Assembly (NCBI GenBank): GCA_947486505.1
Contig: CANKTT010000028.1
Coordinates: 1 to 14,459 of the forward strand
Length of the DNA: 14,459 bases
Source: Actinomycetota bacterium
GTDB lineage: Bacteria; Actinomycetota; Actinomycetes; S36-B12; UBA5976
Direction of reading: 5' to 3'
Numbering within the stretch: position 1 is the first letter of the stretch; every line of letters starts with the position of its first letter. The notes under the pieces are model-generated. The model had not been told where the DNA came from. It saw nothing but the letters and a program-made list of their open reading frames with translations, and did no database searches. This document shows positions 1 through 7,413 of the stretch, one piece after another. A program made the translations under genes and the position numbers.

Positions 1-334
1 CGTTATCCATAGTGTCTGGATTTCCAGCTCTGCCGATAGCGCTAATGCGCCCACCTCGAATACCTATGGAACTTACTCGGATACCTTGAATTGCATCGAT
101 GATCAAGACATTTGTGATTACTACATCACAAGATTCACTACTTGGCACCGATCGCATGCCAATGCCATCGCGCATATTCTTGCCAAAGCCGATTTGCACT
201 TCATTGTCGAGTTCTCGATCATCAGCTTCAACACGAACTACAAGTTGGGTATCACCTAAGCGAACAAAGTCTCCTTTGCGAGCACCATGTACTGCGATGT
301 CTTGCTGACTATCAGTTAGTTCTTGCTGATTCAT
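1..334 (-). CDS. ureC: Urease alpha subunit-like protein, N-terminal part (cut by window edge)
   Basis: This gene starts with an ATG at 334 and stays open for 111 codons to the left edge, so only the N-terminal non-catalytic region is visible. UreC is the nickel-binding catalytic subunit of urease, which hydrolyses urea to ammonia and carbamate in the cytoplasm. Visible family signatures are RLGDTQL (residues about 26-32), NEVQIGFGKNMRDGIG in the middle, and GRISAIGRAGNPDTMD near the edge, matching the canonical RLGDTDL, FGGGK..RDGMGQ and GRI.gIGKAGNPD. Several usual positions differ (GFGK for GGGK, GIGM for GMGQ), and the N-terminus lacks the usual YA.MFGPT segment, so this is a divergent member. 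Its ATG overlaps the stop codon of the upstream gamma-beta gene (ATGA), which indicates translational coupling. The nickel ligands, the carbamylated lysine and the catalytic histidine lie outside the window, so true urease activity cannot be judged. The family call is strong; urea as substrate is inferred. Confidence 0.85.
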   Translation of the reverse strand, partial: MNQQELTDSQQDIAVHGARKGDFVRLGDTQLVVRVEADDRELDNEVQIGFGKNMRDGIGMRSVPSSESCDVVITNVLIIDAIQGIRVSSIGIRGGRISAIGRAGNPDTMDN

Positions 335-1008
335 GATTCAAATCCCAAATAGCCAAGTGATCGAGCTTTTGCGATTGCAGCATCTTTTGCACCTGGAGCA
401 TCGAGTGGTCCGTCAACTAATCCAGCAAACCCGATCAGAATTCGATTTCCAGATATTGGAACCAACTTCACATCGACTTCAATGCCAGGTGGAAAGTCAA
501 TATGCTCGCCAGCTGGAATGTGTAGGTGCCTGCCATACGAAGCATTGCGATTAAATCTCAGCCTTGGATTAGCTTCAAAGAAGTGCATATGTGTTGTGAC
601 TGAGATTTGAATCTCTGATTCGTTAACAACTGATACCGACACGAGGTCAGGATTAGTTTCATGAGTTATTGGAGCCAACCGCGTAACTTTGCCAGGAACG
701 TCAACATCTTTAGATTCAAAATTAACCATCACTAAACGACGGCCATCGGAGAAAACTGCTTCAACTGCAATTCCACTCAAGAGCGGTCCAACTCCAGGCA
801 ATAACTCATCGTCCTTAACTGCAGTCAAACCGGATCGAAGCGCAACGGAATGGCTAGCACCATCGCGGGCGGCTTCGATGACTGCGTGCGAAATCAGTGC
901 AATAGCTTCTGGCTTATTGAGTTTCACACCGCGAGCTCTTCTAGATTGCGCAAGTTGCGCAACATTAAAGATCAATATTCGATCTAGTTCTGAAGGCGTT
1001 AGTTCCAC
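331..1008 (-). CDS. ureAB: Urease gamma-beta fusion subunit
   Basis: The 225-residue product joins urease gamma (about residues 1-95) to urease beta (about 108-205). The gamma part starts MELTPSELDRILIF and contains RRARGVKLNKPEAIALIS, matching the LTPrE..kLl and ARGl.LN.PEAvALI signatures. The beta part contains HMHFFEANPRLRFNR (140-154), LHIPAGEHIDFPPG (162-175) and NRILIGFAGLVDGPLD, typical of UreB. The start is a GTG at 1008, supported by the conserved MxLTP beginning; the upstream ribosome binding site is weak (an AGATAGG-like stretch). Such fusions are known from Helicobacter (UreA) and some actinobacteria. The gamma segment after residue 52 (SHSVALRSGL) departs from the usual SVAELM, so this is a diverged copy. 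It is followed by the overlapping alpha subunit gene and lies 43 bp after the amidohydrolase. No urease accessory genes (ureEFGD) are visible; they would have to lie further left or elsewhere. Confidence 0.88.
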   Translation of the reverse strand: MELTPSELDRILIFNVAQLAQSRRARGVKLNKPEAIALISHAVIEAARDGASHSVALRSGLTAVKDDELLPGVGPLLSGIAVEAVFSDGRRLVMVNFESKDVDVPGKVTRLAPITHETNPDLVSVSVVNESEIQISVTTHMHFFEANPRLRFNRNASYGRHLHIPAGEHIDFPPGIEVDVKLVPISGNRILIGFAGLVDGPLDAPGAKDAAIAKARSLGYLGFES

Positions 1009-1051
1009 GACTTAAACCTATCTTGACCTATTTATGTCGAGGCAATTTTCA

Positions 1052-2647
1052 CTAGCCAAAGACTCGAACGCCACCTAGCCAGGTGCCAACTACTTTTGCT
1101 CTGCGGACTTGCATTGGCTCCAAGGCATGAATGTCAGAGTTAAGTACTGCGATGTCTGCCCGCTTTCCAATTGATAGATCTCCCCAAAGGTGTGACTCAT
1201 TGGCTTGGACCGCAGATCCCATTGTGTAAGCGGTCAATGCTTCGTCCAAAGTTAAGCGCTCGTGTGGAACCCATCCTCCTGGCGGAAATTCTTCGTCAGT
1301 CTGTCGAGTGATTGCAACCCCTATTCCTTCCATTGGAACTGGTGAAGTAACCGGCCAATCAGAGCCAAACGAAATCTTGGTGCCACTGCGTAGCAAAGTA
1401 GCCATTGGGTATTGACGATCGGCTCGCTCTTGTCCAAGTCGGGGAACAGTCAGTACGACCTGTTCATTAGCAAGTTGCGCCCACAGTGGCTCAAAGTTTG
1501 CGATCACATCCAATTCTTTAAACCGTGGCAAATCTGCTGGATCAATTAACTGGGAGTGCGCAATTACTGGGTTGATTAAATTGCCGTGCACATTTCGAGC
1601 ATGTTCAAATGCATCCAATGCATTTCGAATTCCAGCATCACCAATTGCATGGATGTGTGCTTGGAATCCGCTTTTTACCACTTCGGCTACCGCCTCAATC
1701 AATTCTTCACGGCGCCAGTTTGGAATGCCTTTGCTAGGGCAGTCACAGTAATCTTCAAGAACTGCCGCAGTGCCACCTTCAAGAATTCCATCAGCGAAGA
1801 ACTTAACAGTGTTCCCGGTAATCCATTCAGATGCTTCGTTGTTTACCCGATCTCGTCGCGCTACGTTACTTTCGAGTTTGGTGCGCCAGACACCTTCAGG
1901 TTCTGCCAGCCAAGCTAAGTTGACGCGAAACTTTAGAGCGCCAGAGCGAGCCCCTTGTAGCCACGTTTCTAAAGTGTCGTCCTCAACCCAGGCATCTTGG
2001 GCCCAAGTAACGCCACAAGACGAAAAGGCATCTGATGCGGCTCGCACGACTTTGTCTCTTTGCTTTTCATCTAACTTTGGCAAAAGTTTGTAGACCATAT
2101 TCCACGCGCCCCATTCGCGCAAAGTTCCAAGAACGGTTCCGTCTGGTCGCAGAACTATTTCGCCGTCTAGTGGCTGAGGTGTTTCGGGCGTTATTCCCGC
2201 AAGTTCCAATGCCTTGGTATTGACCCAAGCTGTGTGGTAATCCATGGCGCGAAGCACTACGGGACGATCTGGAACTATTTCATCAAGCCACTTAGCATCA
2301 AATTCGCCACGAGGCGCCAAACTTGGATCGTAGCCTTCACCACGCACCCACGGAGCATCAGGATTTTCATCTGCCCAAGTTTTAATTGCTTCTAAAAGTT
2401 GTTCAAGTTTTTCTGGTCCGCGAACGGGTGCAAACAAAGTTTCGGTACCACCAAAAACTGGGTGCGCATGTCCATCACCAAAACCTGGTAATAACGTGGC
2501 ACCCTTTAGATCAATTTTTTCATCTGCCTGCAGCGCTAGGGCCTCTGCACCGTGAGCAACGATGACGCCATCAGATGCTGCAATCGCATCCGAAGACTCA
2601 TTCTCATTGATCCATACTTTGCCGTTGTGCCAAACCGTTGTAGCCAT
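1052..2647 (-). CDS. Amidohydrolase family 3 (YtcJ / N-substituted formamide deformylase-like)
   Basis: The 531-residue product is a metal-dependent amidohydrolase of the YtcJ/NfdA type, of normal family length. Visible elements in order are: an N-terminal beta-sandwich strand VWHNGKVWI; the metal-binding DGHAHP (58-63, His60 and His62); VKFFADGILEGGTA (281-294), whose Lys282 is the family's likely carboxylated lysine; HIHAIGDAG (331-339); AHSQLID (363-369); and GSDWPV (428-433) with the catalytic Asp430. There is no signal peptide, so it is probably cytoplasmic. Characterised relatives remove formyl groups from N-substituted formamides or act on other cyclic or acyl amides; the substrate here cannot be read from sequence. 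The start ATG follows AGGGG closely (about 5 nt). It lies in the same direction as the dehydratase block and the urease genes, next to other C-N hydrolases, which suggests a role in releasing an amine from a substituted amide (inference). Confidence 0.85.
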   Translation of the reverse strand: MATTVWHNGKVWINENESSDAIAASDGVIVAHGAEALALQADEKIDLKGATLLPGFGDGHAHPVFGGTETLFAPVRGPEKLEQLLEAIKTWADENPDAPWVRGEGYDPSLAPRGEFDAKWLDEIVPDRPVVLRAMDYHTAWVNTKALELAGITPETPQPLDGEIVLRPDGTVLGTLREWGAWNMVYKLLPKLDEKQRDKVVRAASDAFSSCGVTWAQDAWVEDDTLETWLQGARSGALKFRVNLAWLAEPEGVWRTKLESNVARRDRVNNEASEWITGNTVKFFADGILEGGTAAVLEDYCDCPSKGIPNWRREELIEAVAEVVKSGFQAHIHAIGDAGIRNALDAFEHARNVHGNLINPVIAHSQLIDPADLPRFKELDVIANFEPLWAQLANEQVVLTVPRLGQERADRQYPMATLLRSGTKISFGSDWPVTSPVPMEGIGVAITRQTDEEFPPGGWVPHERLTLDEALTAYTMGSAVQANESHLWGDLSIGKRADIAVLNSDIHALEPMQVRRAKVVGTWLGGVRVFG

Positions 2648-2666
2648 TTTTCCCCTACCGAATTAC

Positions 2667-2690
2667 GAAAAGTTGATACTGATACTTTTC
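2667..2690 (-). other. Hairpin in the leader of the amidohydrolase gene
   Basis: GAAAAGT (2667-2673) and ACTTTTC (2684-2690) form a perfect 7-bp inverted repeat around a 10-nt loop. It lies in the 83-bp gap between the reactivase stop and the amidohydrolase start. No T-run follows it on the minus strand, so a factor-independent terminator is unlikely. It could be a processing site, an attenuating structure or an operator. The stem is AT-rich and weak, so chance is possible. Confidence 0.35.
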
Positions 2691-2730
2691 CAGATTTTCT
2701 TGCATGCGGGGTAGGAAATCCAATACAAAC

Positions 2731-4374
2731 TTAGATCTGGGAAAGTCCGTAGGCCACTGCATATCTGTGGCCTAGTTTCCCCGCAACATTCCCGCGGCCA
2801 ATTCCTTTAATACCTGGAATGGCGCCGATAACTGGGAGCAATTCGTCATCAGCAACGGGTCCGCCGACCACGACTACATCTAGATCTTTGGAAATCCCAG
2901 TTCTAGCTTCCAGACTTCTAACCAGCCGTGACACATTTAGTCCGATTGCGGCTTGCTTTAACCCTTGACGCATTATCCGCCATTCGGCAGGCTGTAAGTT
3001 CTGTCCGAACGTGAGAAAACCTGCCGGCCCTGGCGTGACTAACGAACCCATCGCAGATGTTGGGTATGGCGTCGCATCCGAAACAAAAGTCTTATTTCCA
3101 TCCTCGGAGAGTAAAACCTGAGGTGATTCGAGTCTTTGCGCCGGACCGCGCTTAATCCAGTCCGCAGCTCCGCGTGAAGTATTGAGAGCGAATGCGACCG
3201 CAGCTGTTAAGAGTTCACCTGCACCTGCTGCAGATATTTCAATTTCGGAAATCAAATCAATAGTGCCACCACCAATATCTAGGATGACAGCATCTGCGCT
3301 TACACCTGGCGTACTTTTCGTACCGATTCGAGCAGCAGAACTCTCCGATTCTGCAACAAAGACTGGAACGCCAAACATTGCGGTTAAATCAACATCTGAG
3401 TTAAAGCTGTGTGGTGAAAGTTGCGCTAGGGCTAAATCTCGAGTGTGGCCCACTTGCCGTAAACCCTTATCGGCTAAAACTTTTGTAATGTCAAAAGCCC
3501 AAATGTCAGAAGTGCTGACTGGTTCTGCAATTGATATTTTTGAAACATCACCAATAAGTGAATTCTCAATTCTGATCATTGCTTCGAATAGTCCAGTTCT
3601 AGAGCCGTCAACCCAATCAACAAATCCGTCGTTATCGTGATTTGATTCTTGAGATTCTGCGAAAAGTCCAATCAATGCCGTGCGTTCATTTTTAACCCAG
3701 CGCACAATTTCATTCAATGGGCTTGCATCAATTTCTGAGAGCTCGAGCGCAGAACGAAGAGCCCAAACATCTGTTGCAATCTTGAGAGATGAGTTCTGTG
3801 GTCTTACTTCTAGAAAAAGTTGCTGCGCCGCATACGCAACGTCAGTATCCACACCATCAGCAATAGGAATGCCCACACTTAGTCGCTTAGCAACCAACAC
3901 AGCTTCATCATCAGCAATAACTGCGCCAACAACATTTGAGCCACGTTCTAGTTCCCGATTAATAGTCGCAGCTGCTGAATCGAATCCAAAACCACTTGGC
4001 ACGATTGCAATCAATGGAACGCTATCTCGCGTTGTTTGCGTGATAAGCCAGGGTTCACCGATTGCCCAACCATCACCAACAACGCTTTGATTCGCAGTCT
4101 GTAGAATTTGCAAGCGTCCAGTATCAGGCAATGGTTCATGAATAGTTGAAGTCGAGGTTTCTACCGGCTGCCATGGGGCCACAACCACTTTTTCAACGAC
4201 AAGTTGGTTTTCGCGCTGCAAGCTTTGTAAAAGCGAAACTGCTGCCTTGATTGCGGGTTCTGAACCCTTCATGCCTCGGGTGGGTCTGCGATCCCAAGCG
4301 ATCGGTTCACTACCTGAAGAGATCACAATCTCCGTCGTGGAATTACCGATGTCGATTCCAGCAACGAGTCCCAT
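2731..4374 (-). CDS. pduG: Diol/glycerol dehydratase reactivase, large (ATPase) subunit
   Basis: The product is a DdrA/PduG/DhaF-type chaperone that uses ATP to exchange damaged cobalamin out of inactivated B12 diol dehydratase. The actin/Hsp70-like phosphate loops are visible: AGIDIGNSTTE (5-15) and ILDIGGGTIDL (364-374). A late VVVVGGPVADDELLP and a C-terminal GIGRGNVAGKLGHRYAVAYGL match the family's VVLVGGSS and GRGNIRG..GPRNAVATGL. It has 547 residues against about 610 in enterobacterial PduG. The early segment that reads TITESTMIGHNP in PduG is poorly conserved here, so this is a divergent member. It starts 5 nt after the small dehydratase subunit, consistent with one operon. The usual partner, the small reactivase subunit (PduH/DdrB), is not visible in the window. 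Family confidence is high; function with a non-standard partner or alone is unknown. Confidence 0.9.
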   Translation of the reverse strand: MGLVAGIDIGNSTTEIVISSGSEPIAWDRRPTRGMKGSEPAIKAAVSLLQSLQRENQLVVEKVVVAPWQPVETSTSTIHEPLPDTGRLQILQTANQSVVGDGWAIGEPWLITQTTRDSVPLIAIVPSGFGFDSAAATINRELERGSNVVGAVIADDEAVLVAKRLSVGIPIADGVDTDVAYAAQQLFLEVRPQNSSLKIATDVWALRSALELSEIDASPLNEIVRWVKNERTALIGLFAESQESNHDNDGFVDWVDGSRTGLFEAMIRIENSLIGDVSKISIAEPVSTSDIWAFDITKVLADKGLRQVGHTRDLALAQLSPHSFNSDVDLTAMFGVPVFVAESESSAARIGTKSTPGVSADAVILDIGGGTIDLISEIEISAAGAGELLTAAVAFALNTSRGAADWIKRGPAQRLESPQVLLSEDGNKTFVSDATPYPTSAMGSLVTPGPAGFLTFGQNLQPAEWRIMRQGLKQAAIGLNVSRLVRSLEARTGISKDLDVVVVGGPVADDELLPVIGAIPGIKGIGRGNVAGKLGHRYAVAYGLSQI

Positions 4375-4379
4375 AAGAA

Positions 4380-4745
4380 CTATTTTGCTGCTAAACCGCG
4401 ACGAGCATAAACATCTGCCGCTTGTCTAAAAAGTTCAGCATTCTTTTCTGCACCCTGATTCGATAACTCTTCAGCAATTTCTACTAACTGCGCCGGCGTT
4501 GAGCGCCCAGGACGCAATGCATCGTAATAACCCATAACCAACTCATCTGAAAGGGAAGTTAGCTCGGCTGCGCGAAGAAAGTTTTCAGCTAATTGTGGAT
4601 TGCCATTGTCTCTGGCGACTTGGGCTTGCTTAGCCAAAGTTTCAGGATGAATTCTGACATCGTCAAGCGTTATGTCTCCGCGTCGAATTGACTCAACAGT
4701 TACATCAGAAACGTTCTTGCCTGAAAAACCCTTTTGCTCACTCAT
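4380..4745 (-). CDS. pduE: Propanediol/glycerol dehydratase small subunit
   Basis: The 121-residue protein matches PduE/DhaE/DdC. The conserved core is DDVRIHPETLAKQA, then AENFLRAAELTSLSD, YDALRPGRST, and a C-terminal FRQAADVYARRGL, equivalent to the PduE segments RITPETLRLQA, NFERAAELTAVPD, YNALRPYRST and FVREAAGLYVERK. The small (gamma) subunit completes the (alpha-beta-gamma)2 adenosylcobalamin-dependent dehydratase. At 121 residues it is about 50 shorter than Salmonella PduE. The missing part is the N-terminal extension, so no amphipathic encapsulation-type helix is seen here; the first residues (MSEQKGFSGKNVSD) are polar. It begins 2 nt after the stop of the fused large-medium subunit gene and is followed 5 nt later by the reactivase, consistent with one transcript. 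Confidence 0.93.
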   Translation of the reverse strand: MSEQKGFSGKNVSDVTVESIRRGDITLDDVRIHPETLAKQAQVARDNGNPQLAENFLRAAELTSLSDELVMGYYDALRPGRSTPAQLVEIAEELSNQGAEKNAELFRQAADVYARRGLAAK

Positions 4746-4747
4746 AA

Positions 4748-6982
4748 CTATCTAAGCTCCATCTCTTCAGGTTCATTGCTATTAACGCACTCTCGCTCAA
4801 TTGCCACCAGTGAAACCACTTTGGTGTGGTAGCGCGCTTCGATTGCCTCGTCTGAGTATGGATTTCTAACCGGCTCAGGAGTTGCACCCTTTGCATGGCG
4901 ACCAGCATTAATTCCCATCATGCGATACAGCTCGCGTGTGATAGTCGGTGCGACTGAATACAGTTCTAGGTTTGCCAGCGGTGCAAGATCTCTGCGATGA
5001 ATCAATGCGGTACCTTTTGCCTGTAGTCCAACGCTGACCCCTGATCCAGAAAGTCTCGCTGCAGTAAGCCCAATCATTCCTAAATCCAGAGTGTCGTTGA
5101 TTCTGACAATTCTTCCAGTGCACCCTTCTTCTTCTAGTCCTGCGAGCACTTCTGATATTGCGTCAGCAAGACTCAGTCCAGACAGTGTGATCCAGATGTC
5201 TTTGCCAGTAGCAGGTGAGACTCCAATGACAACATCGCGCGGATCGTAACTTGTCTCTGCAGCACCAGTCGCGAAAATGTTCTTGTTCTCGAAGGCTTGC
5301 TGTTCGGCGAGCAAGTCTGAAACTGAACGCTGTTGGCGAATCGTGTCGATTTCTACTTGTCTTGCTCTAGTTGGTTGATACCCAGTTCCTGGTCCAGAAT
5401 ATTCATTTGGATCAGTAACCAGCGAAAGCACGTTCATTTCCTCATCAAAAATTGCTGAGGTTTGTAGATAGTCACCAGCAACCCGAGCCTTAAGCATGTC
5501 AAGACACCTTTGAGCTTCTAGATCAAAGCCATTTTCCGCAAGCGCGGCAATAACGTCGAGCATCGTGACGTTGGTTTCCATGATGGTTCGGGCTGCCGTT
5601 AAGGGAAGCATTAAGTCGCCAGCCGAAATGTCTTTTGAGCCAGCTGCATCGATGGCTTCTTCCGCCCATTCCTGCGAGAAGTCTCCAAGTCCGAGCCAGG
5701 AATAAACAGCAGTAACTGCTTCAGTAGCTCGGCGCCTAAGTCGTTCAACTTCGACTTCGTCAGCAGTTCGAAGTCCGCCGTCTACACCCCAGTCACGTTG
5801 CATGGCCAAGAAATCATCAATGTCTTCCGAGTTCCACTGGCTTGGGCCGAACATATTGTCGTAGCGCTGGATAGAACCAAACCCACTATTAATAAAGTCA
5901 GATCCGCCGATAAAGATTGGATGCGTGCGAGACGTTCGCCTAACATCCGACTCACTCATCAAGGCATCATTTCCAGTGCAGGCTTCTAAATTGCGCAGCA
6001 TTACCATGACGTTTTCTGCCATTAATGACCGAACACCGCCTGGCACAGCGCCTGCTACTGCAGCAGAATCGATGCCACCATTCTGTACACCTTGAGCGCC
6101 AATTGCTCGAGCTAGTGCGACACACCGTGCTTCGAGATAAAACATGCTGCACTTTTCAGCGCCACCCATGAGAGCTTCAGATCCGCCACCAGAAGTAACT
6201 CGCATCTTTATGCCGCGACTTGCATACGCACTTGTTAAAAACGCTTTTGACCAAGGAGTGTCATCACCGTCGATAAAGATTTGCTCGGTTCCATAAAGCG
6301 AAACGGTTTCAGCATAGGAAACCAAGCCTCGCATGCCTAGTGCAAGCTCTGCTGATTCTTCGACTGAACATTGGACTAAGACGCCGGGGGAGCCAACAGC
6401 TGCGCCAATTGAAACGGCAACGGCATTTGATGGCGCATCGGCGGCCACTGGGACCGTAGTTTCAAGTTCGCGAAAACCAAAAGCAGCTGCAGTTGCAGCA
6501 TCTGCAGCCAGCAAGAGCGGATCGTCGGATCGGTTGGTTACATGCGCTTGATTACTTGGAGTCCGGCGTGCCCGCATTTTTGTCATTGCGATAACAAGTT
6601 CTGCAGCACTTAGCCATGAAAGAACCGCAGCAAGTTTCGCAGGTGTCATGCCAGCGGAAAGCCGCACAATGTCTGCGCGAGAATGATTTGGATCAACCAG
6701 CCTTCGAGCAAAGTCAATGTCTGCAATTGCCATTGCTTCTTGGGCAACGCCTAGATCTAAACCATGGCGAGCAATGAATTCATCTATTGAGTCGAATTCA
6801 GATTCAGCACGACCATCCATTTCAACAATTCGGTTATCTCGAATAGTTAGCGATGGTTTTGGATCGTTTAAACCGTTAAATGCAACTAAACCAAGTTCAG
6901 GTGCAGGAGTAGCAAAGCCATCTAAATTGACCCGCTGTTCATTCATGAACCGAAAGCGGCCAATCGGTTCTCTGTTAGTCAT
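4748..6982 (-). CDS. pduCD: Adenosylcobalamin-dependent diol/glycerol dehydratase, fused large and medium subunits
   Basis: The 744-residue product contains a whole large subunit (about 1-548) and the cobalamin-binding core of a medium subunit (about 582-735), joined by a linker of about 30 residues. The enzyme dehydrates 1,2-diols or glycerol to aldehydes (e.g. 1,2-propanediol to propionaldehyde) by a radical mechanism. Aligned by eye to Klebsiella diol dehydratase with an offset of 4, all key active-site residues are present: Gln145, His147 (RRTPSNQAHVTN), Glu174, Glu225 (SYAETVSLYG), Gln300, Asp339 and Ser366. The medium part shows VVIGVSPATGKDI, LAGLEEEG, LSGSGVSVGLQAKGT and IHRRDLAPLANLELYS. 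Salmonella and Klebsiella encode these as two genes. The medium part lacks the N-terminal targeting extension of PduD because it is internal. The start codon overlaps the stop of the GlcG-like gene (ATGA). Diol versus glycerol preference cannot be decided by eye. Confidence 0.95.
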   Translation of the reverse strand: MTNREPIGRFRFMNEQRVNLDGFATPAPELGLVAFNGLNDPKPSLTIRDNRIVEMDGRAESEFDSIDEFIARHGLDLGVAQEAMAIADIDFARRLVDPNHSRADIVRLSAGMTPAKLAAVLSWLSAAELVIAMTKMRARRTPSNQAHVTNRSDDPLLLAADAATAAAFGFRELETTVPVAADAPSNAVAVSIGAAVGSPGVLVQCSVEESAELALGMRGLVSYAETVSLYGTEQIFIDGDDTPWSKAFLTSAYASRGIKMRVTSGGGSEALMGGAEKCSMFYLEARCVALARAIGAQGVQNGGIDSAAVAGAVPGGVRSLMAENVMVMLRNLEACTGNDALMSESDVRRTSRTHPIFIGGSDFINSGFGSIQRYDNMFGPSQWNSEDIDDFLAMQRDWGVDGGLRTADEVEVERLRRRATEAVTAVYSWLGLGDFSQEWAEEAIDAAGSKDISAGDLMLPLTAARTIMETNVTMLDVIAALAENGFDLEAQRCLDMLKARVAGDYLQTSAIFDEEMNVLSLVTDPNEYSGPGTGYQPTRARQVEIDTIRQQRSVSDLLAEQQAFENKNIFATGAAETSYDPRDVVIGVSPATGKDIWITLSGLSLADAISEVLAGLEEEGCTGRIVRINDTLDLGMIGLTAARLSGSGVSVGLQAKGTALIHRRDLAPLANLELYSVAPTITRELYRMMGINAGRHAKGATPEPVRNPYSDEAIEARYHTKVVSLVAIERECVNSNEPEEMELR

Positions 6983-7413
6983 GCGTTACAAGCTCGCTTA
7001 AAGACTTCAATTCCAGCTTCAGCACAAATCTGGTCCTCATCCCATGAGCCGCCACTTACTCCTATCGCTCCAACAACTCGATTGCCATCCCAGCACGGAA
7101 TACCACCAGCAAATGCGATGTATCGACCATTGCCGTTTGCACTCATGCCAGGCAAGTCACCATCAGGAGCAACTCGACTTCGCAAGTCACCAGTATCAAT
7201 TCGATTCGTTACCGAGGTGTATGCCTTATCAACTGCCAAATTAGGTCCAGCTAATTCAGCGCCGTCCATTCTTTGGAAGCTCAGTAAGTTAGCGCCAGCA
7301 TCCAACACTGCAATTGACATCGGGGCGTTGATTTCAATTGCCTTAGCCTTTGCAGCATTGGTCATTTCGATCGCTAGTGCTAAATCGATTTCCATACGTT
7401 CAACTCTTGGCAT
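6979..7413 (-). CDS. GlcG/HbpS family protein (PduO C-terminal-like)
   Basis: The 144-residue product belongs to the GlcG/HbpS fold (DUF336), also found as the C-terminal domain of PduO and as small genes beside glycerol or diol dehydratases. Visible signatures are MSIAVLDAGANLLSFQRMDGA, NLAVDKAYTS, and the C-terminal GGIPCWDGNRVVGAIGVSGG followed by DEDQICAEAG. Members bind haem or corrinoid-like ligands or have unknown roles; no reaction is assigned here. It is coupled on both sides: its ATG overlaps the formamidase stop by 1 nt (TAATG) and its own stop overlaps the dehydratase start by 4 nt. This placement directly before the dehydratase suggests a helper role for the cofactor or the enzyme, which is inference. 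Confidence 0.88.
   Translation of the reverse strand: MPRVERMEIDLALAIEMTNAAKAKAIEINAPMSIAVLDAGANLLSFQRMDGAELAGPNLAVDKAYTSVTNRIDTGDLRSRVAPDGDLPGMSANGNGRYIAFAGGIPCWDGNRVVGAIGVSGGSWDEDQICAEAGIEVFKRACNA

Noticed and set aside
2651..2718. CCCCTACC and GGGGTAGG flanking the hairpin before the amidohydrolase
   Set aside because: They look like an inverted repeat but are not reverse complements of each other (the complement would be GGTAGGGG).
3182..3640. A 152-codon plus-strand frame opposite the reactivase gene
   Set aside because: It is fully antisense to a conserved ATPase with recognisable motifs and has no recognisable domain or sensible operon position.
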